Source: Certhia americana (taxonomy: Eukaryota; Chordata; Aves; Passeriformes; Certhiidae). From it: DNA of 64,000 bases. The notes below the pieces were generated by a model. That model ran no database searches and had not been told where the DNA came from. It saw nothing but the letters and a program-made list of their open reading frames with translations. The stretch covers positions 84,255,034 through 84,319,033 of the forward strand of contig CM031858.1 of NCBI GenBank assembly GCA_018697195.1. Direction: 5' to 3'. The first letter of the stretch is position 1, and each line of letters starts with the position of its first letter. Shown in pieces: positions 1 to 12,163 of the stretch. The translations under genes and the position numbers were made by a program.

Positions 1-3000
1 TCACCGCAAGCAATATTTCTTTTCAAGTAACTCCTTATGAAAATGAAGCAGCACGGGGAATTTACGGTGCTTTTTATGGCAAGAAATCCATGGTATCTGT
101 ATAAACAGGTTTTATACTTCAGGCAGTTTTATATGTGTAAAATATTTTCCAGTAGACCTGGATCTCATTTTTAATAGGAGAAAGTGTGGTATTTAACCAC
201 TTGAATGCAAAGAGATTTCATTCCAAAATAACTATGGCTAATTTGAGAATACTCAATAATAAACAACAAACAACTATATACTGGAGCAGCGCTCTTAAAT
301 AAGGCTGGTGCAATGGCAAGACAAGCTGTAAGCTTTATAAAAAATATAAGCAATATCTGATCTTGCAAAAAGAAAAAGTGACCTCTGTATCCTTAACCAG
401 TATGGACAATATACTGTTAGTCTCCAAGAGGTCTTTAGCTGTCAAACACTGGTGGAAAGATGGCATTTTGAAGTTTACCATCATTTAAAGAAAATCAACT
501 AAAGAAGGAAAACATAGAGGAATGTACACACTGCACTCACCCATCTTTACCTAAACACACCGCTCCTTTTATGATAAGATGCCAAATTTTTGTTACTTTG
601 ATATAAAACATAAACCTGAACCCCTGTAAAGCACCAAGATCAGTGTGCACCCACAGGTATTTCCCTGATCTGCCCAACTGAAGACCGTGTTGGTCCCTCT
701 CATACCTGTCTGATGCAGGAACAGACCCAGAGATTTCAGCCAAGCTGCTTGGGATTTACACATCTCAGTCTGGCAAACGAAGCAGAGCAAGGCCAAACCC
801 AAAGGGCTCTTCAGCTGGAAATGTGAATATTAAGGCAATGGGAACATAGCCATGCCCAGTCTCCTCCATACTGAACAGGTCAAATAAATTCATGCTGCCA
901 CAGAGCAGCTGATCAAAGTCCCATTCCTATTTTGCATTAAACAATTAGCCAGTGCTTTTGCGGGCAAGTACAAACAGACTCTCCACCTCTGTCCCAATAG
1001 AGTCCAATAGACTGTGGGGACCAAAAGACTCTGAGTCTGCTCTGTCCTTATTTTGTACAATACTTTTGTACAATACTACAGTCATTTTGTACAATACTAC
1101 ACTAACAGTCTTAACAAAAACTTAAGGGGAAAAAGGAAAAAAAAGGAAAAAGGTGCTTCTAAGAAAAAATTAAATTCCTGATTTGTCTTATATGGGGCTG
1201 GAAGATAGTAAATGTTACAAAAAATAGAAAGAAATACTACATCTGAGCGAGGAGAGGGAAGAGCCTGTATTTTGATCCTGGTATCATGTGCTGAAATCAC
1301 CTGAGACATTATTATTTGTGAAACAGAACTACTAAAAGCAAAGAAATCAAAGAACAGCTTGCACTCACTGATCCTCAAATAGTTCCAAAATCCACAATTG
1401 TTCTTCTTCAGAAAGAATTCTATACCACAATTATAATCAATGTTCTCTGGAAGAATAATGTTTCCTGATAACTGTGAAGTTGAAATCTGAGTAAATACTT
1501 GTAGCAGAATAACTGATTGCTCTTTCATGAAGGTATTCTCTTGTTTCTTACAAATCCATGTAAAAGTTGGAAGGGGAATTCAAGTATTTTCTAGGACATT
1601 TGGAAGAAAAGCAACTTTGCTGGCATCATGATATGTTTTAATCATCACAGGGCTGTGCTTAGGTAGTCTTTTCTGAACTGTTTTACAAAGTTGGTACAAT
1701 CTATAGGACTTAAGGTGAAGGGAAAAAAATCCAGCCAATTAAATTTATTATTTAAAACTGCAGTGTAAAGTTTTATCCTTCTCTTACCTACACAGGTAAT
1801 TTGGAAAATCCAAACCTCTGAACTCAAGATAAAACTCTTTCAGGTAATGTCTCATGTAAAAGGTGACTTCATTCAATTTTAAGTTTGATCCTGGACCCTC
1901 TGTTCATCACACATGGATACGTCTGTGTTTGTCTCATAATAGAAAATATAGGTTGAATAATAAGAAGCAATTCCGCACTAACACATTATATTTAGGAAAA
2001 ACAAATTTGATCAGAAGATAGCAATCCTTGACTTGCTAGTGTAAATGGAATGAAATGGAGCAGGAATGAAAATATCTTCTGGTTTACAAAAGACATGATG
2101 GAGTTGGAGAACAAGTTCCTGTTACACTCTGGTTGCTCCCTATCATCCCTATGTCAGTGTGGGCTCAGGCAAGTCTACTCTCACACACAGCCCAGTGTTG
2201 CACAAATTGCAGCTTCCCCAGGTAAATGAAGGGTTGGGTACTCACTAAGTGGACAATGGTCCCAATTTGTTCCCATTAGAATAAGTCATTACCCAGGGAA
2301 CCAAGCTGCACAATGGACCTTAAGAAGCCATAAAATAAGACAGCAAAAAGACTGCATGTCTCAGAAAGCACAAGGTTATGCACATTTGACAGTGTAACAT
2401 TAAGCATGTGATGATGCTTTGTGTTGCTGTAACATGACCGAGTGACTCTCCAGTTCAGCAGAGGTAAAAGAAACAGGTAATTAAAAGCAACCAAAATAAA
2501 TAACTCTGTTAATTAAACACCATCAGTTTAGCAACGTGATCTGACCTAATTGCTGCTGTATTTAATGAATTGGGAGAGTCAGTCTTAGGAGCATCTGACA
2601 GTGTCACAGTACCAATATTTTAATCATGGCAGAAGCCAAAGGCTGGCCTCCTTCCCAAGAAGCAAGCCCTGTCCTAGTAGTAAGTGTTCCTCAGAACGAC
2701 CACAAGCAACACGACCAGCCCCCTTAGAGCAGAGAAAGCTGTGTTGACAGTGAAACATGAGCTGTACCCCCAGGGAAACCAGCAGTAATTTATTTATTAT
2801 CCATAAAACTGTAGGCTTGGTTCCAAAAGTACCATGAGAAGTTATTCAAAAGAAAAAAAACCCCAAAAAAACAAACACGAAAAATAAAACCAAGCTCAAA
2901 ACCACAAAAAGAAACAGAAGGCATCTGGATTTGCACCAAGATATTGCCTCCTCAACGCCCTGAACCACTGTTGAGACGTTCAGAAATAAAGCACTGTCAC

Positions 3001-5034
3001 AGGAGCAGATATTGAAGAAAAGCACAGAAATCATTTTTTTCTTCCCATTTATCTGAAACTGTTTATTGATTTTGGAGACTCCCCTCCAGGCAAACTCAGA
3101 CAAAAATGGGGGAAAATACATGTCCAGTGCACAGTAAGAGCAGACGTGCCATGCTTGCTGTATTTACCTAGGGGGTAGTTTTTTGCTGCCTATGCAAGAT
3201 ACCGACCTCAAACATAAAATGTGCAGAAAGAAAGTCATTTAAGCACAGGAGTAAGAAAAAATTGAAATAATATGGGGTAACTTGGAGTTTTTATTTATCT
3301 TTTGGAACTTACTAATGGAGGAAAAAAGTTGTCATAAACAAAATAACTCTGCATAACAAAAGATGAGTGTTTTAAAGGATTTGGGCAGAATTTACTAGTT
3401 AATTTTCTCTTACATCAGAAAACTGCTTCCATAGCACCCAACAAATCTCCAGGGTGAGCACTGGAGCATGCCCACTGTGGGATGCATGGGGCAAGAAGGA
3501 GGAAATGAGCTTCTAAAACAAAACTGATCTAGATAATATAAAACAGAGCTTTCCTCTTGTGTCCCTGGAGATGTTAGCCTTGACTGAGATGATTCTGTAA
3601 CTGGTGGATTTACATATACTACAGAATGGGCACCTCCTCACAACCTCCTGCTCAACATCATCTTCCTGGCATCACATAACACAAATACAAAGGAGAAACA
3701 TTTCCTCCCTCCTCCCCCCCAAAAAAACAAGAACCCTGCCTTTTCAGAGAAAAGAGGGTCAGCAGATTAACAAGAATGACCGTCAGACTTTGGAGATGGC
3801 AAGAGTTGATCATCAATGGTGCTTTTGTACTCAGGCGCTTGAATTTTTGTGTTCTTTAGTCTAACTAAGCCACTGAAGTATTATCAAACAGCAGTAATAT
3901 AAAGAGGTTTTATATCATCTTACTAAGAAAGATAACAAGAATGTCTATTGAAACAACATTTGAAAACTCAGAAAGTACCTCAACAACCATTAATGTTACC
4001 CATTTTAAATCTCTATTTGTGTCATCTTAAAAAAAAAATTGTCATCAAGCCCTGATTATTGAAAACCAACATTTTTAGCTCCACTTTGCAATAACGTCCC
4101 AGTAACAGTCAATAAGATCAGCACACATTTATTTAAATGGAGCCCCACACACAGGAAAGGAAAGTAGGCACAGCAAACAGAGAATCACAGTTAGTCACTC
4201 TTGGTGAAAACGTAAAGTAACGCTTATCTGATTAAGTACTTTTGGATTGGTACTTGCTGTTGGAACCTTACAGTATGACTATATTTAGAACACTGATAAT
4301 ATAAAATGTAATTTTCTTGCACAAGCTTCACGTCAGAGGGATGATTTTGCATATTACCCGGTGGTGGTTTTTTTTTGAACAAAGGAAGTTTTCACTATTA
4401 GCACCACAACACCAGCACAACTGAGGAAGACAGTATTTTCTCTAGCCTTTGAGTCACTAGTAAGAGCTTGCTACAGAAACACCAACTACAACACAACAGC
4501 TTCAGCAGTACTGAGGCTCACATCTGTCTGGCTTCTCACTCAAAGGGAAAAGGAGGACTCCAGGCTGCAGGGTGGTCCTGGCAATTTGGCGTAGCAAAAG
4601 TTACTGCAAGTTTAATCCTCACCCCTTTCTTTGCCAAGTAGATCCTTGAAAGTGGGTTTTTTGTAAGGGAGTTCCCTAATTACCTGGTTGATGATTACTT
4701 AGGTGAGGGATTCTCCATCACACTTTACTAAGATGTTCCACTTTACATACACCACAGCAACACTGAGAGAGAAAGAGGCAGAAGAGCTCACAGACCAGCC
4801 TTAAATACTTATGCACAGGTCATCCACCTTTAATAAAAACAAGAGACTGGAGCACACAGAAACAAATCTGAAAATGCAGTCTGTCTACCACATATCTGCA
4901 AGTATTTTAGGCCAGACTGCACCATCAATTTCCACCTTTCCTACCTGATTTAATGATGCTCACCATGTCCAAAAAAAAAAAATGGATCCAGGTTCCACGA
5001 TTTTTTGACTACTAGAGATAGCTTTGTAACTCAC
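1..5034. other. AT-rich non-coding stretch
   Basis: No gene or recognisable transposon is seen. The longest ORF (minus strand, 1097-1528) ends in a low-complexity phenylalanine/leucine run made by an A-rich tract. Homopolymers occur at 1129-1153, 2851-2875 and 3713-3727. It could be intron or intergenic DNA of the gene whose promoter lies at 10.7-12.9 kb. Confidence 0.6.
1051..1097. repeat. Three copies of a 13-base unit
   Basis: TTTTGTACAATAC occurs at 1051, 1064 and 1085. The first two are directly adjacent; the third follows after eight bases. Confidence 0.95.
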
Positions 5035-5060
5035 TTATAGTTTCATCACTGAAACTATAA
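5035..5060. repeat. Perfect 11-bp inverted repeat, 4-base loop
   Basis: TTATAGTTTCA and its exact complement TGAAACTATAA flank the loop TCAC. It would form a short stable hairpin. No known RNA gene or binding site was recognised. Confidence 0.95.
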
Positions 5061-5934
5061 AGGAGACTGACAACTCTCTTCCATGCAGCACATCCCATGG
5101 AACACATAAAACACATTTTAATATACAAATATCATGTTGAATTCACAGGAATAAGAAAATAATTTTATGGTCCCACAGACACTCCGAATCTGGAAGCTAT
5201 AATAGGAACAAAAGAACATGTAAAAGCCATTCCCAATCCATTTTTTATCCTGTCTCTGGTTATGACAACTCCTCTGCACAAATGCACAGCACCTGAGGCA
5301 AGCTCATTAGCTGAGGGATTAAAGAAACATAAAAGACATCCTTTCTGGTATGGGGGGACTAAAGTGGGTGTGAGATGCTGTGCATCAGTGCTATCAGAGC
5401 ACAGCCCTGCCACACAGCTTTGTGACTTGCTCCTTAGTATGGGTAAAGTCCCTGCCTCATCGCTGACACTCTCATGCTGAAACTATGACAACAATACACT
5501 GTTCCCAGCATCACTTATTTAATGATAAGCAGCCTGGCTCACTGGGCAACTACCAGCTCTGGAAACACTCTATATTAAGAGGACTCATACTTTAATAAGG
5601 ATTGTAATTTCTATGACCTGGAAATGCAGCCATTTTTAAACAATCCTTAAATCATAATTTTAGCTGGAAATACGGATTGTAAGTCTTTTCCAATTCCCGG
5701 TTTCTGATGCATAAACTGGCTTAATCCACTATGGAAAAAACAGTTTCTAAAGGCCCATCATTCTCTTAAAAGCAGCATTTAAGTGCAAAAACTGTCAATT
5801 TTCATGGAAATCACAATGCCAGAGCAACACAAAAAGCTGCAGTATACAGAACACAGTCGTTGCCAGAAAATCAAGTGTTTGCTGATGCTAACAGAGTAGC
5901 TAAAGCCCAGACACAGGGGAACACTTGTTAAGGC

Positions 5935-5996
5935 ACTGAATTGTGATTCAGGAGAAGTGAGGTACTTCCCTAACTCTGTCACAGGCCTCCTGGCAG
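5935..5996 (+). mobile_element. Possible MIR-type SINE relic, 5' half
   Basis: The stretch 'TGAATTGTGATTCAGGAGAAGTGAGGTACTTCCCTAACTCTGTCACAGGCCTCCTGG' resembles the amniote MIR 5' half around 'GACTCAGGAGACCTGGGTTC...CTCTGCCAC'. The match is short and without flanking support. Confidence 0.3.
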
Positions 5997-6453
5997 CTTT
6001 TGGAGCTGGCCATGTAAATGTGTTCACACTTTTGCCTATATAAATAATACGGAGTCTTCTACATGCATTTCTTTAAGCCAAATGAATATTGTTAGGAAGT
6101 CTTCATAAATGCTTGTGATATAATTCAAATCTGTGACAACAAAAGTCTACATGAGGACAGATGATTAAGAATAAATACACGTATTCAAAAGAACTCACAT
6201 TCCTTTGATGGAAAAAAAATTTCTTTAATTCTGGCTATAAGCATGCACTGGGCTCTGAATTACTTGACAAAAAGAAATATTCTCTCCAGCACTCTCCAGC
6301 AAGATTAACTACACACAGAACAGCCATGTATTTATTGAGCTGACTTCAATATAGATATTTAGGAAGTTGTTTTTCTTTAAGGGTCAGCATCTCCTGAAAG
6401 TGCACCCATGAGAGCACTTGAAACTGTAATTAATGCCCCCTTCTCTAGTGCAG

Positions 6454-6499
6454 CCTCCTGAAATTGACTGTTACTGGTGTAGCCAGCCCAGATGGAGAG
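6454..6499 (+). other. Candidate 46-base exon (coding or lncRNA)
   Basis: The sequence CCCCCTTCTCTAGTGCAG, a good acceptor, is followed by 46 bases and then GAGAG|GTAAGTAAAA, a perfect donor core. Two of the three frames are open across it. It lies about 4.2 kb left of the CpG island and on the strand opposite to the candidate exon there. Isolated pairs of good splice sites do occur by chance in this amount of sequence. Confidence 0.2.
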
Positions 6500-7395
6500 G
6501 TAAGTAAAATCTGCCTTATCAAAATGTTCCTGCAGAGCAGTGAAATGATTCCATGAAGAGTAGCAATTTGACCAAGATGTAAATTTACAGGAGCAAAACC
6601 TGAAGAAAAATTAATCTGAAATTACAAGGGAAAGCACATGAACAACAGCTTAGACAGCTGACAGCAAGAAAGAGAAAGTTCAATTTCATCTAACAGTGGC
6701 AGGAGTGGCATAAAATAGCAAGATGACTATAAGATTCCATAGGAACAAAATAATGAGAAACAACTGGGAGATGGGAAAGTCAAAACAAATCCTGAATATT
6801 CTAGACACTACAGAAATGAAAGATTTTGTAACACCGTCATTTTCTACTCCAGCAGATGTCTTAAAGAAAGGAAAAGGGGAAGAAAAGAAAGGAAAAATAA
6901 GATATGAGAAATAGGAATCTGGAGTTCAGAAAGAACAGCTGTCAGGACTGGATTGCATTGCATTTATCTCTCCATTTGGCTTATTCTTACAATTAGTATC
7001 CTTAACTTCAGCAATCCTGAGATATTAGTCATGACTAAAAATACAAATCTGTTATGGTATATTAGCTAATCAATTACATTCATATGGAGGTGTCTGTTTC
7101 ATCCTATGCAATAGCAAGTACCATTTTTACCAAGAGTTTTATTTAATGTGATGTATTTCCAGACACAGAAAGAAATTCTTTGGACTCAGACTAAGAAGAC
7201 AGGGTTAATGTTGACTGTGGTGCCAGAAAAATGCATCACAGGGAAGCTCCCTGTCTCAGGTGGACCCATAAGAAGCTAATTGAATTGACTGAATTGTGCA
7301 GCAATGGTGCAGATATAAATAATGAAACAATGTGAAGGCCAATGCCAAAAGCACAAGTTTTACAACTGGTCAAGGCAACAATCTTGAAAGTTGCT

Positions 7396-7672
7396 ACCAT
7401 GCAGGGATAGAACAAGGGGGAATTGCTTTAAGCTAAAAGAGAGAAGTGTTAGATGAGATATTAGGAAGAAATTTTTTACCGTGTGGTGAAACAGTGGAAC
7501 AGGTTGGCCAGAGAAGCTGTGGGTATTCCATCCCTGTCAGGGTCCAAGGCCAGACTGGATGGGACTTTGAGCAACCTGGTCTAGTGGAAGGTGTCATTGC
7601 CTATGGCAGGAGAGCTGGGATGAGATGATCTTTATGGTCTCTTTCAACCCAAACCACTCTCCAATTTTACCA
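7396..7672 (+). mobile_element. CR1 LINE 3'-end fragment, sense on plus strand
   Basis: The sequence reads like the avian CR1 3' region in sense orientation. It has the 'GGATAGAACAAGG' and 'TTAGGAAGAAATTTTTTACC' blocks, then 'GTGGAACAGGTTGGCCAGAGAAG', 'GCCAGACTGGATGGGACTTTGAGCAACCTGGTCTAGTGGAAGG', and an end in 'TTTCAACCCAAACCA'. It is 5'-truncated, as is usual for CR1. The 60-codon ORF inside it is degraded and not functional. Confidence 0.9.
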
Positions 7673-10600
7673 CGCTGCTACTCTACATTTTTGGTTGCAG
7701 TAATTGCCCTTTGCCATCCACCACTCTGCACATTACACAGAAATCTCATATAAATACAAAACACAGAAAACATAAAAACTGATCAGTTTTCCAAATAAAA
7801 ACTAATTTCATGTTGTTTCTTTTTACCCTAAATTGTGCAACACCTGGAGGTGAGCTAGATTATGATATAACTAGTGTTATACAGACTAATAGTTGTTCTG
7901 TGCACAACAGTGCTCTCCAGGCTTTTCTAGACAATAAAATAAAACCCTAAACCCAACAGAAATAATAATTTTTAAAGATGGTTGTATAGTTTCACAAAGT
8001 TTCACAAAGCCCGCTTAACTATGTGTAGTAGTTATAAAATAGTAAGAAAAAGTTTCAATAAGTTGAGATGCGCAACTTGCTCTGTAGATGGAGGTTTGCT
8101 TTCCCTGGTTCTGCATGTAAACATTACTGATGTTTCACATCCTCATCTGACTTCCAGGGACACTTCAATCAAGCAGGGAAGTCACTCCAAAGTAGGTGTG
8201 CTAAGATGTGCCTGTATTTGTCAGTACCATAAGGCCCTGTGAGATAGGGAAGGAAGTTGAAGCACAGAAAATAAAGGTCCAACTTAAAGAAATCACTCAT
8301 ACATCCAGTTTAATACAGAGGCTTTCCCCACATTTGCCAAACTCCAGAGGAAGCTTTTCTATGCTTACACACAGGCATGAAAATGGATACATAAACTGCT
8401 GGCTTCTGTGGGAGATGAAAATGCCTTCAGTGGCCAGGGAAGATGCTCTGCTCTTTGCAAGGTTCCAGAGCAGAACAGAACTGATCTTTGAGCTTGCAGT
8501 GCCGTTTATAACCAGTGTGTATCTGTTATGCCAAATTATGGTAAAAAAAGAAATCAACTGAAACACCCAGAGAAGATTCTCTCTGTTCTCCCTAATGAAA
8601 CAAGTGCAGATACAAACAGAAAGATATTAAAAAAGTGTATTTGTGTTTTAGTATGTGTTGCATAATCACCGAGTAAATTTTGATTTCTGCTATTGCTACT
8701 GGTTGTTTTAAATTCCCTTTCATAAACCAAAATAAATGTTCATAAAGTAAAGTATTATGAACTTGGTAAAGCTTATAAAAAAATTACGCCTAGCAATCAG
8801 TAATAATAAAATTATTGCTTTCTGAAGTCTACAATTATTTTTGAAACTGAAAAATTAGAAAAACCCTCCAACACCAGCACAAACTGCAGTTTTTCATTTG
8901 CCATTTAAAACAAAAAACCAAAAAAACCCCAACAGTACCCTACATTAAAATGCTCAAGGAATTCTCAAGGAACTGTGCCATGGAACACACACAAGTTAAT
9001 TTATCTGTGTAAGCACACAGCAGAGCTACTCTACCCTGCACAAAATGATACATTAAATTTGTTCACTGTTTAACAAGGGAGGGTTACAATGTTGTTGTTA
9101 ATGATTTACATAGAGACAAAACCGCTCAGCCTAAATTTTGTTAAAAATTGTGAAACTACGGTAATTTTAACCTCCCTTTCATAACTGCAAGCTAAGCCAA
9201 TCAATAAAGCTGGAAACATGTATAGCACGTCTTCTGCCATGAAAGGAAAGTGTTTCTGTCACAACGGCCTTAACAGACAGAGGTCCTCAGCCACGTTCCA
9301 CAGATGCAGTTTATGTCTGGATTCATATGGAAACCAAAAAGGACAAAGCTGTGTTCTTGGTGCACTTTCCTGACCGTAACAGATTTCATCACTGAGTGAG
9401 TAAAATCTGGTTAGGGATCAAGCATCCACCAGTGTCCAATATGGATGATAGCAACTCAGGGAATTATGAACCATTCAGTGAAGTCCCCTGCTAACGGCAC
9501 AGACACATCCAGGCTGGGAAGGTTGAGAAGACTCACAAGAAGAGGCAACACAAAGTAATTCAAGGCTGAAATGAGCTCAGATGAAACAGGCAGTCTCTCT
9601 CCCCTTGGTGCACACGACAGCATTGCCATCAGCTTCCACACGAGCAGATTGGCACCCACACGCTTTGTTATACAATATCAAAAGTGCATCTGCACCCTAG
9701 GATTGGAGTCATCTCCTTGAGCCATGTCAGAAGCAGTATGACTGAAGTTAGCACAGCTACTGTAACTTCTGTTCATGTACATGATGGACAAGTTTACACA
9801 GATGAAACTGATTATGAAGGATTCAGGAGTTTTATTCAGAAATGCCCCCAGGCCTCAGTGATCCTCTCTGAGATGCAGCAAGGGCATGTGTTCCCATTGC
9901 AAATTTTTTTTTTTTTTAATGAATCTTTGGATAGCTAGTAATTGAAACAAATTTTTAGTCAGCACTGCATCTGAATTACTCTTCAAAGCACACATGTAAA
10001 CTGGCACCATAGATCTTCTCTTCATCGGAATTTTAGAAAGCAGCTATACTGTTACATCAACTAAATACATAGAGGACAGGCACCTCACAACTACCACTCT
10101 TCCTGGAGGGTTAGCCTAAAACCTCATGATCAAACAGGCTCAATTTCAGCTAAAACTAAGCATTTTAGTTACAAAAAGAGCAGCAAGCTATGTCATACTC
10201 TGCAAGTCAAAGAAACATGGCACACACTGTTTCATTACCTCAGCACTAGCAATGTCATCTTTTCTTCACTCATTGCTCCCTGTACTACTTTCTGCGTACA
10301 CTGCAAGGTTCCCTACTGAACACAAACTAAGGAAACGAAACTGAAGAAAACCACTGTAGCTCACTAGCATGTACTTAAGAGCTGTTTCCTACTTTGTTGA
10401 AAATAAATTTATGATATAAACATTAGAACTAAAAATAAAAAAGCTGCTGAAGCAATCACAGTCTCTTTCAGTCTGTGCAGACAGTGTGAAGTAGAGCAGT
10501 AAATTGCAGCGACCAGACAGAACAGCTCTTAAAACTTGCCCAGCTTTTGCTCTGACAAAAGAGATCACTTAGGACCTCATCGTGCTGCTGTTCTCGTCGT

Positions 10601-10679
10601 TTAATTAACGGACTAATAAATTCCACTGCTGGCACATCTTCTACTTGCCTGTTCTCCTGAAAAACCCCTAACCCTGCCG
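7673..10679. other. AT-rich non-coding stretch next to the CpG island
   Basis: It holds a possible MIR relic (8232) and a small direct repeat TTTCACAAAG (7990-8009, just to the right of the CR1). The 117-codon plus-strand ORF at 8208-8561 runs through the MIR-like block, so it is unlikely to be a gene. Confidence 0.55.
8232..8298 (-). mobile_element. Possible MIR-type SINE relic
   Basis: The stretch 'CTGTGAGATAGGGAAGGAAGTTGAAGCACAGAAAATAAAGGTCCAACTTAAAGAAATCAC' resembles the reverse-complement MIR segment with 'GATGAGGAAACTGAGGCACAGAGAGGTTAAG'. It is short and diverged, so it may be a chance match. Confidence 0.4.
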
Positions 10680-11460
10680 CGGTTTGCACTCAGGCTGACC
10701 GCTACTTAGCAATAGTGCTGCGAGAGCGGTGCCTGTCACCAAAGGCAGGAGGCAGCGGGAATAGTCACCGCGGTCTCCCACCAACCTCGGACAATTTTGG
10801 GCACTTTTAATTCGCGGTTGGCAGTGCTCTTTTTCCTCTGCCGCTGTCTTGCGGTGGGGCTGAGACCCACGTCTGGCACGACTCAATAAACCTTCCAAGG
10901 GCTTTTGGCAGACGGGCGTATGGGCGAGAGCCTCTGCGGCCGCGGGGGCTCCCCGGACCCTCCGCCGGACGGGTCTGCCCCGAGCCCCGCCGCGGCCCCG
11001 ACTCTCTCCATGCCAGCGTCCCTTCCAGCCCCGGCGGCCCAAGTCGGCAGCTGCAAGCAGCGGCTGCCCTTCGTCCCGCAGGGCCGCCCCGAACCACCCC
11101 CTGAAGGGAACAAGCCCCGAACAGAACCGGCTCTCCGGTCTCACAGCCGGAGGGGCAGCGCCGGCAGCCGGGCAAAGGCGAAACAGGCACTTTCTCCTGC
11201 TCCTGACCTTTTTACACCCGAGCTCCCCGCCCTGCCGCCCCCTGCTCCCTTCCGTGCCCCTCCCGTCCCGGGTCGTGCTCCGAGCGGGCCGGGCGCTGAC
11301 ACCTGCGCGCCGCTCCGAGCTCGGCGCCCCAGAGGAAGCGAGACAGGAGGGACGGCACCGCGGCCCGCCGGCCAGCACGGCCGCTGTCGCCGTCCGGAGC
11401 CACTCCCGCCCGTGGAGCGGAGCGGCGGCCGGTCGGGCCCGGGTCCCGGCGGGAGCTTAC

Positions 11461-11504
11461 CCGGTGGGGGGTTTGCTGGCCCCGGGGCGCACGAGGGTCT
11501 CCAT
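11461..11504 (-). CDS. Candidate first coding exon of an unidentified minus-strand gene
   Basis: The minus strand has an ATG (11504-11502) in a near-ideal context, GCCCCGCC before it and G after it. It is followed by 14 codons (METLVRPGASKPPT) plus two bases, then a donor-like CGG|GTAAGC. The reading frame meets TAA inside the donor itself, as expected when a short exon 1 runs into its intron. It lies in the middle of the CpG island, with a G-rich sense-strand stretch about 125-155 bases upstream. I do not recognise the peptide and assign no function. An upstream in-frame methionine at 11780 exists in a 107-codon open frame, so the start is uncertain. The remaining exons would lie below 11.4 kb and outside the window; none was identified with confidence. 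The call rests on context and splice signal only and could be a chance match. Confidence 0.35.
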
Positions 11505-11626
11505 GGCGGGGCCCCTCTCGCCACTTCTCAGAGGACGGGCCGGTGCAGGACGCGATCCCGGCAGCGGCGAAGGTCGGAGGCGGGGGTACCGAGAGGGAGG
11601 GGAGAGAGGAGAGTACAGGAGAGCCG

Positions 11627-11658
11627 CCCTCGCCCCCTCCTCCCCCGCTCCCCGCCCC
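11627..11658 (-). promoter_or_regulatory. Potential G-quadruplex motif in the CpG island
   Basis: The plus strand shows at least four closely spaced C runs of 3-5 bases separated by one to three bases, so the minus strand carries G runs with short loops that fit the G3+N1-7 quadruplex pattern. It lies upstream of the candidate minus-strand start codon, on the strand that would be the sense strand. Such motifs are common near CpG-island promoters. Folding has not been shown. Confidence 0.55.
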
Positions 11659-11748
11659 GCTGCCGGGCGGCACTGCCCGGGCCGCCGCCGCCCACGGCTG
11701 CCCAGCCCGGCCGCGGGCTGCGGGCGGGGATGCGCTGCCGGGGCGGCC

Positions 11749-11790
11749 CCCGCCCGCCTTACCGGCGGCAGGGAAGCCACGCCGTGCGCG
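11749..11790. repeat. Left gap-edge sequence, near-identical to the right edge
   Basis: The last 42 bases before the N run match the first 45 bases after it (12164-12208), with only three one-base differences, all extra C residues in the right copy. The end of the left piece matches the start of the right piece. This fits two contig ends from the same locus better than two separate copies. It includes a CCTTACC (minus-strand GGTAAGG) donor-like site. Confidence 0.85.
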
Positions 11791-12163
11791 NNNNNNNNNN
11801 NNNNNNNNNNNNNNNNNNNNNNNNNNNNNNNNNNNNNNNNNNNNNNNNNNNNNNNNNNNNNNNNNNNNNNNNNNNNNNNNNNNNNNNNNNNNNNNNNNNN
11901 NNNNNNNNNNNNNNNNNNNNNNNNNNNNNNNNNNNNNNNNNNNNNNNNNNNNNNNNNNNNNNNNNNNNNNNNNNNNNNNNNNNNNNNNNNNNNNNNNNNN
12001 NNNNNNNNNNNNNNNNNNNNNNNNNNNNNNNNNNNNNNNNNNNNNNNNNNNNNNNNNNNNNNNNNNNNNNNNNNNNNNNNNNNNNNNNNNNNNNNNNNNN
12101 NNNNNNNNNNNNNNNNNNNNNNNNNNNNNNNNNNNNNNNNNNNNNNNNNNNNNNNNNNNNNNN
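11791..12163. other. Assembly gap (373 Ns)
   Basis: A run of 373 undetermined bases lies inside the CpG island. GC-rich promoters are a usual place for such gaps. Its flanks overlap each other, so the stated length may not be real. Confidence 0.99.

Larger units (their letters stand above)
5061..7395. other. AT-rich non-coding stretch
   Basis: It holds a possible MIR relic (5935) and the 46-base candidate exon at 6454. Nothing else recognisable was seen. Confidence 0.55.

Noticed and set aside
537..743. Minus-strand ORF ending in a GATGG|GTGAGT donor
   Set aside because: The donor is good, but the upstream acceptor is ambiguous and the peptide was not recognised. One good site is expected by chance.
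1097..1528. 143-codon minus-strand ORF, with a GTGAGT donor-like site at about 1369
   Set aside because: Its C-terminal part is a phenylalanine/leucine run made by an A-rich tract, there is no good acceptor, and no similarity was recognised. A 43-codon part could be an exon but the evidence is too thin.
8208..8561. 117-codon plus-strand ORF
   Set aside because: It starts in a MIR-like block, has no splice or start support, and a shorter ORF lies on the other strand over the same stretch.
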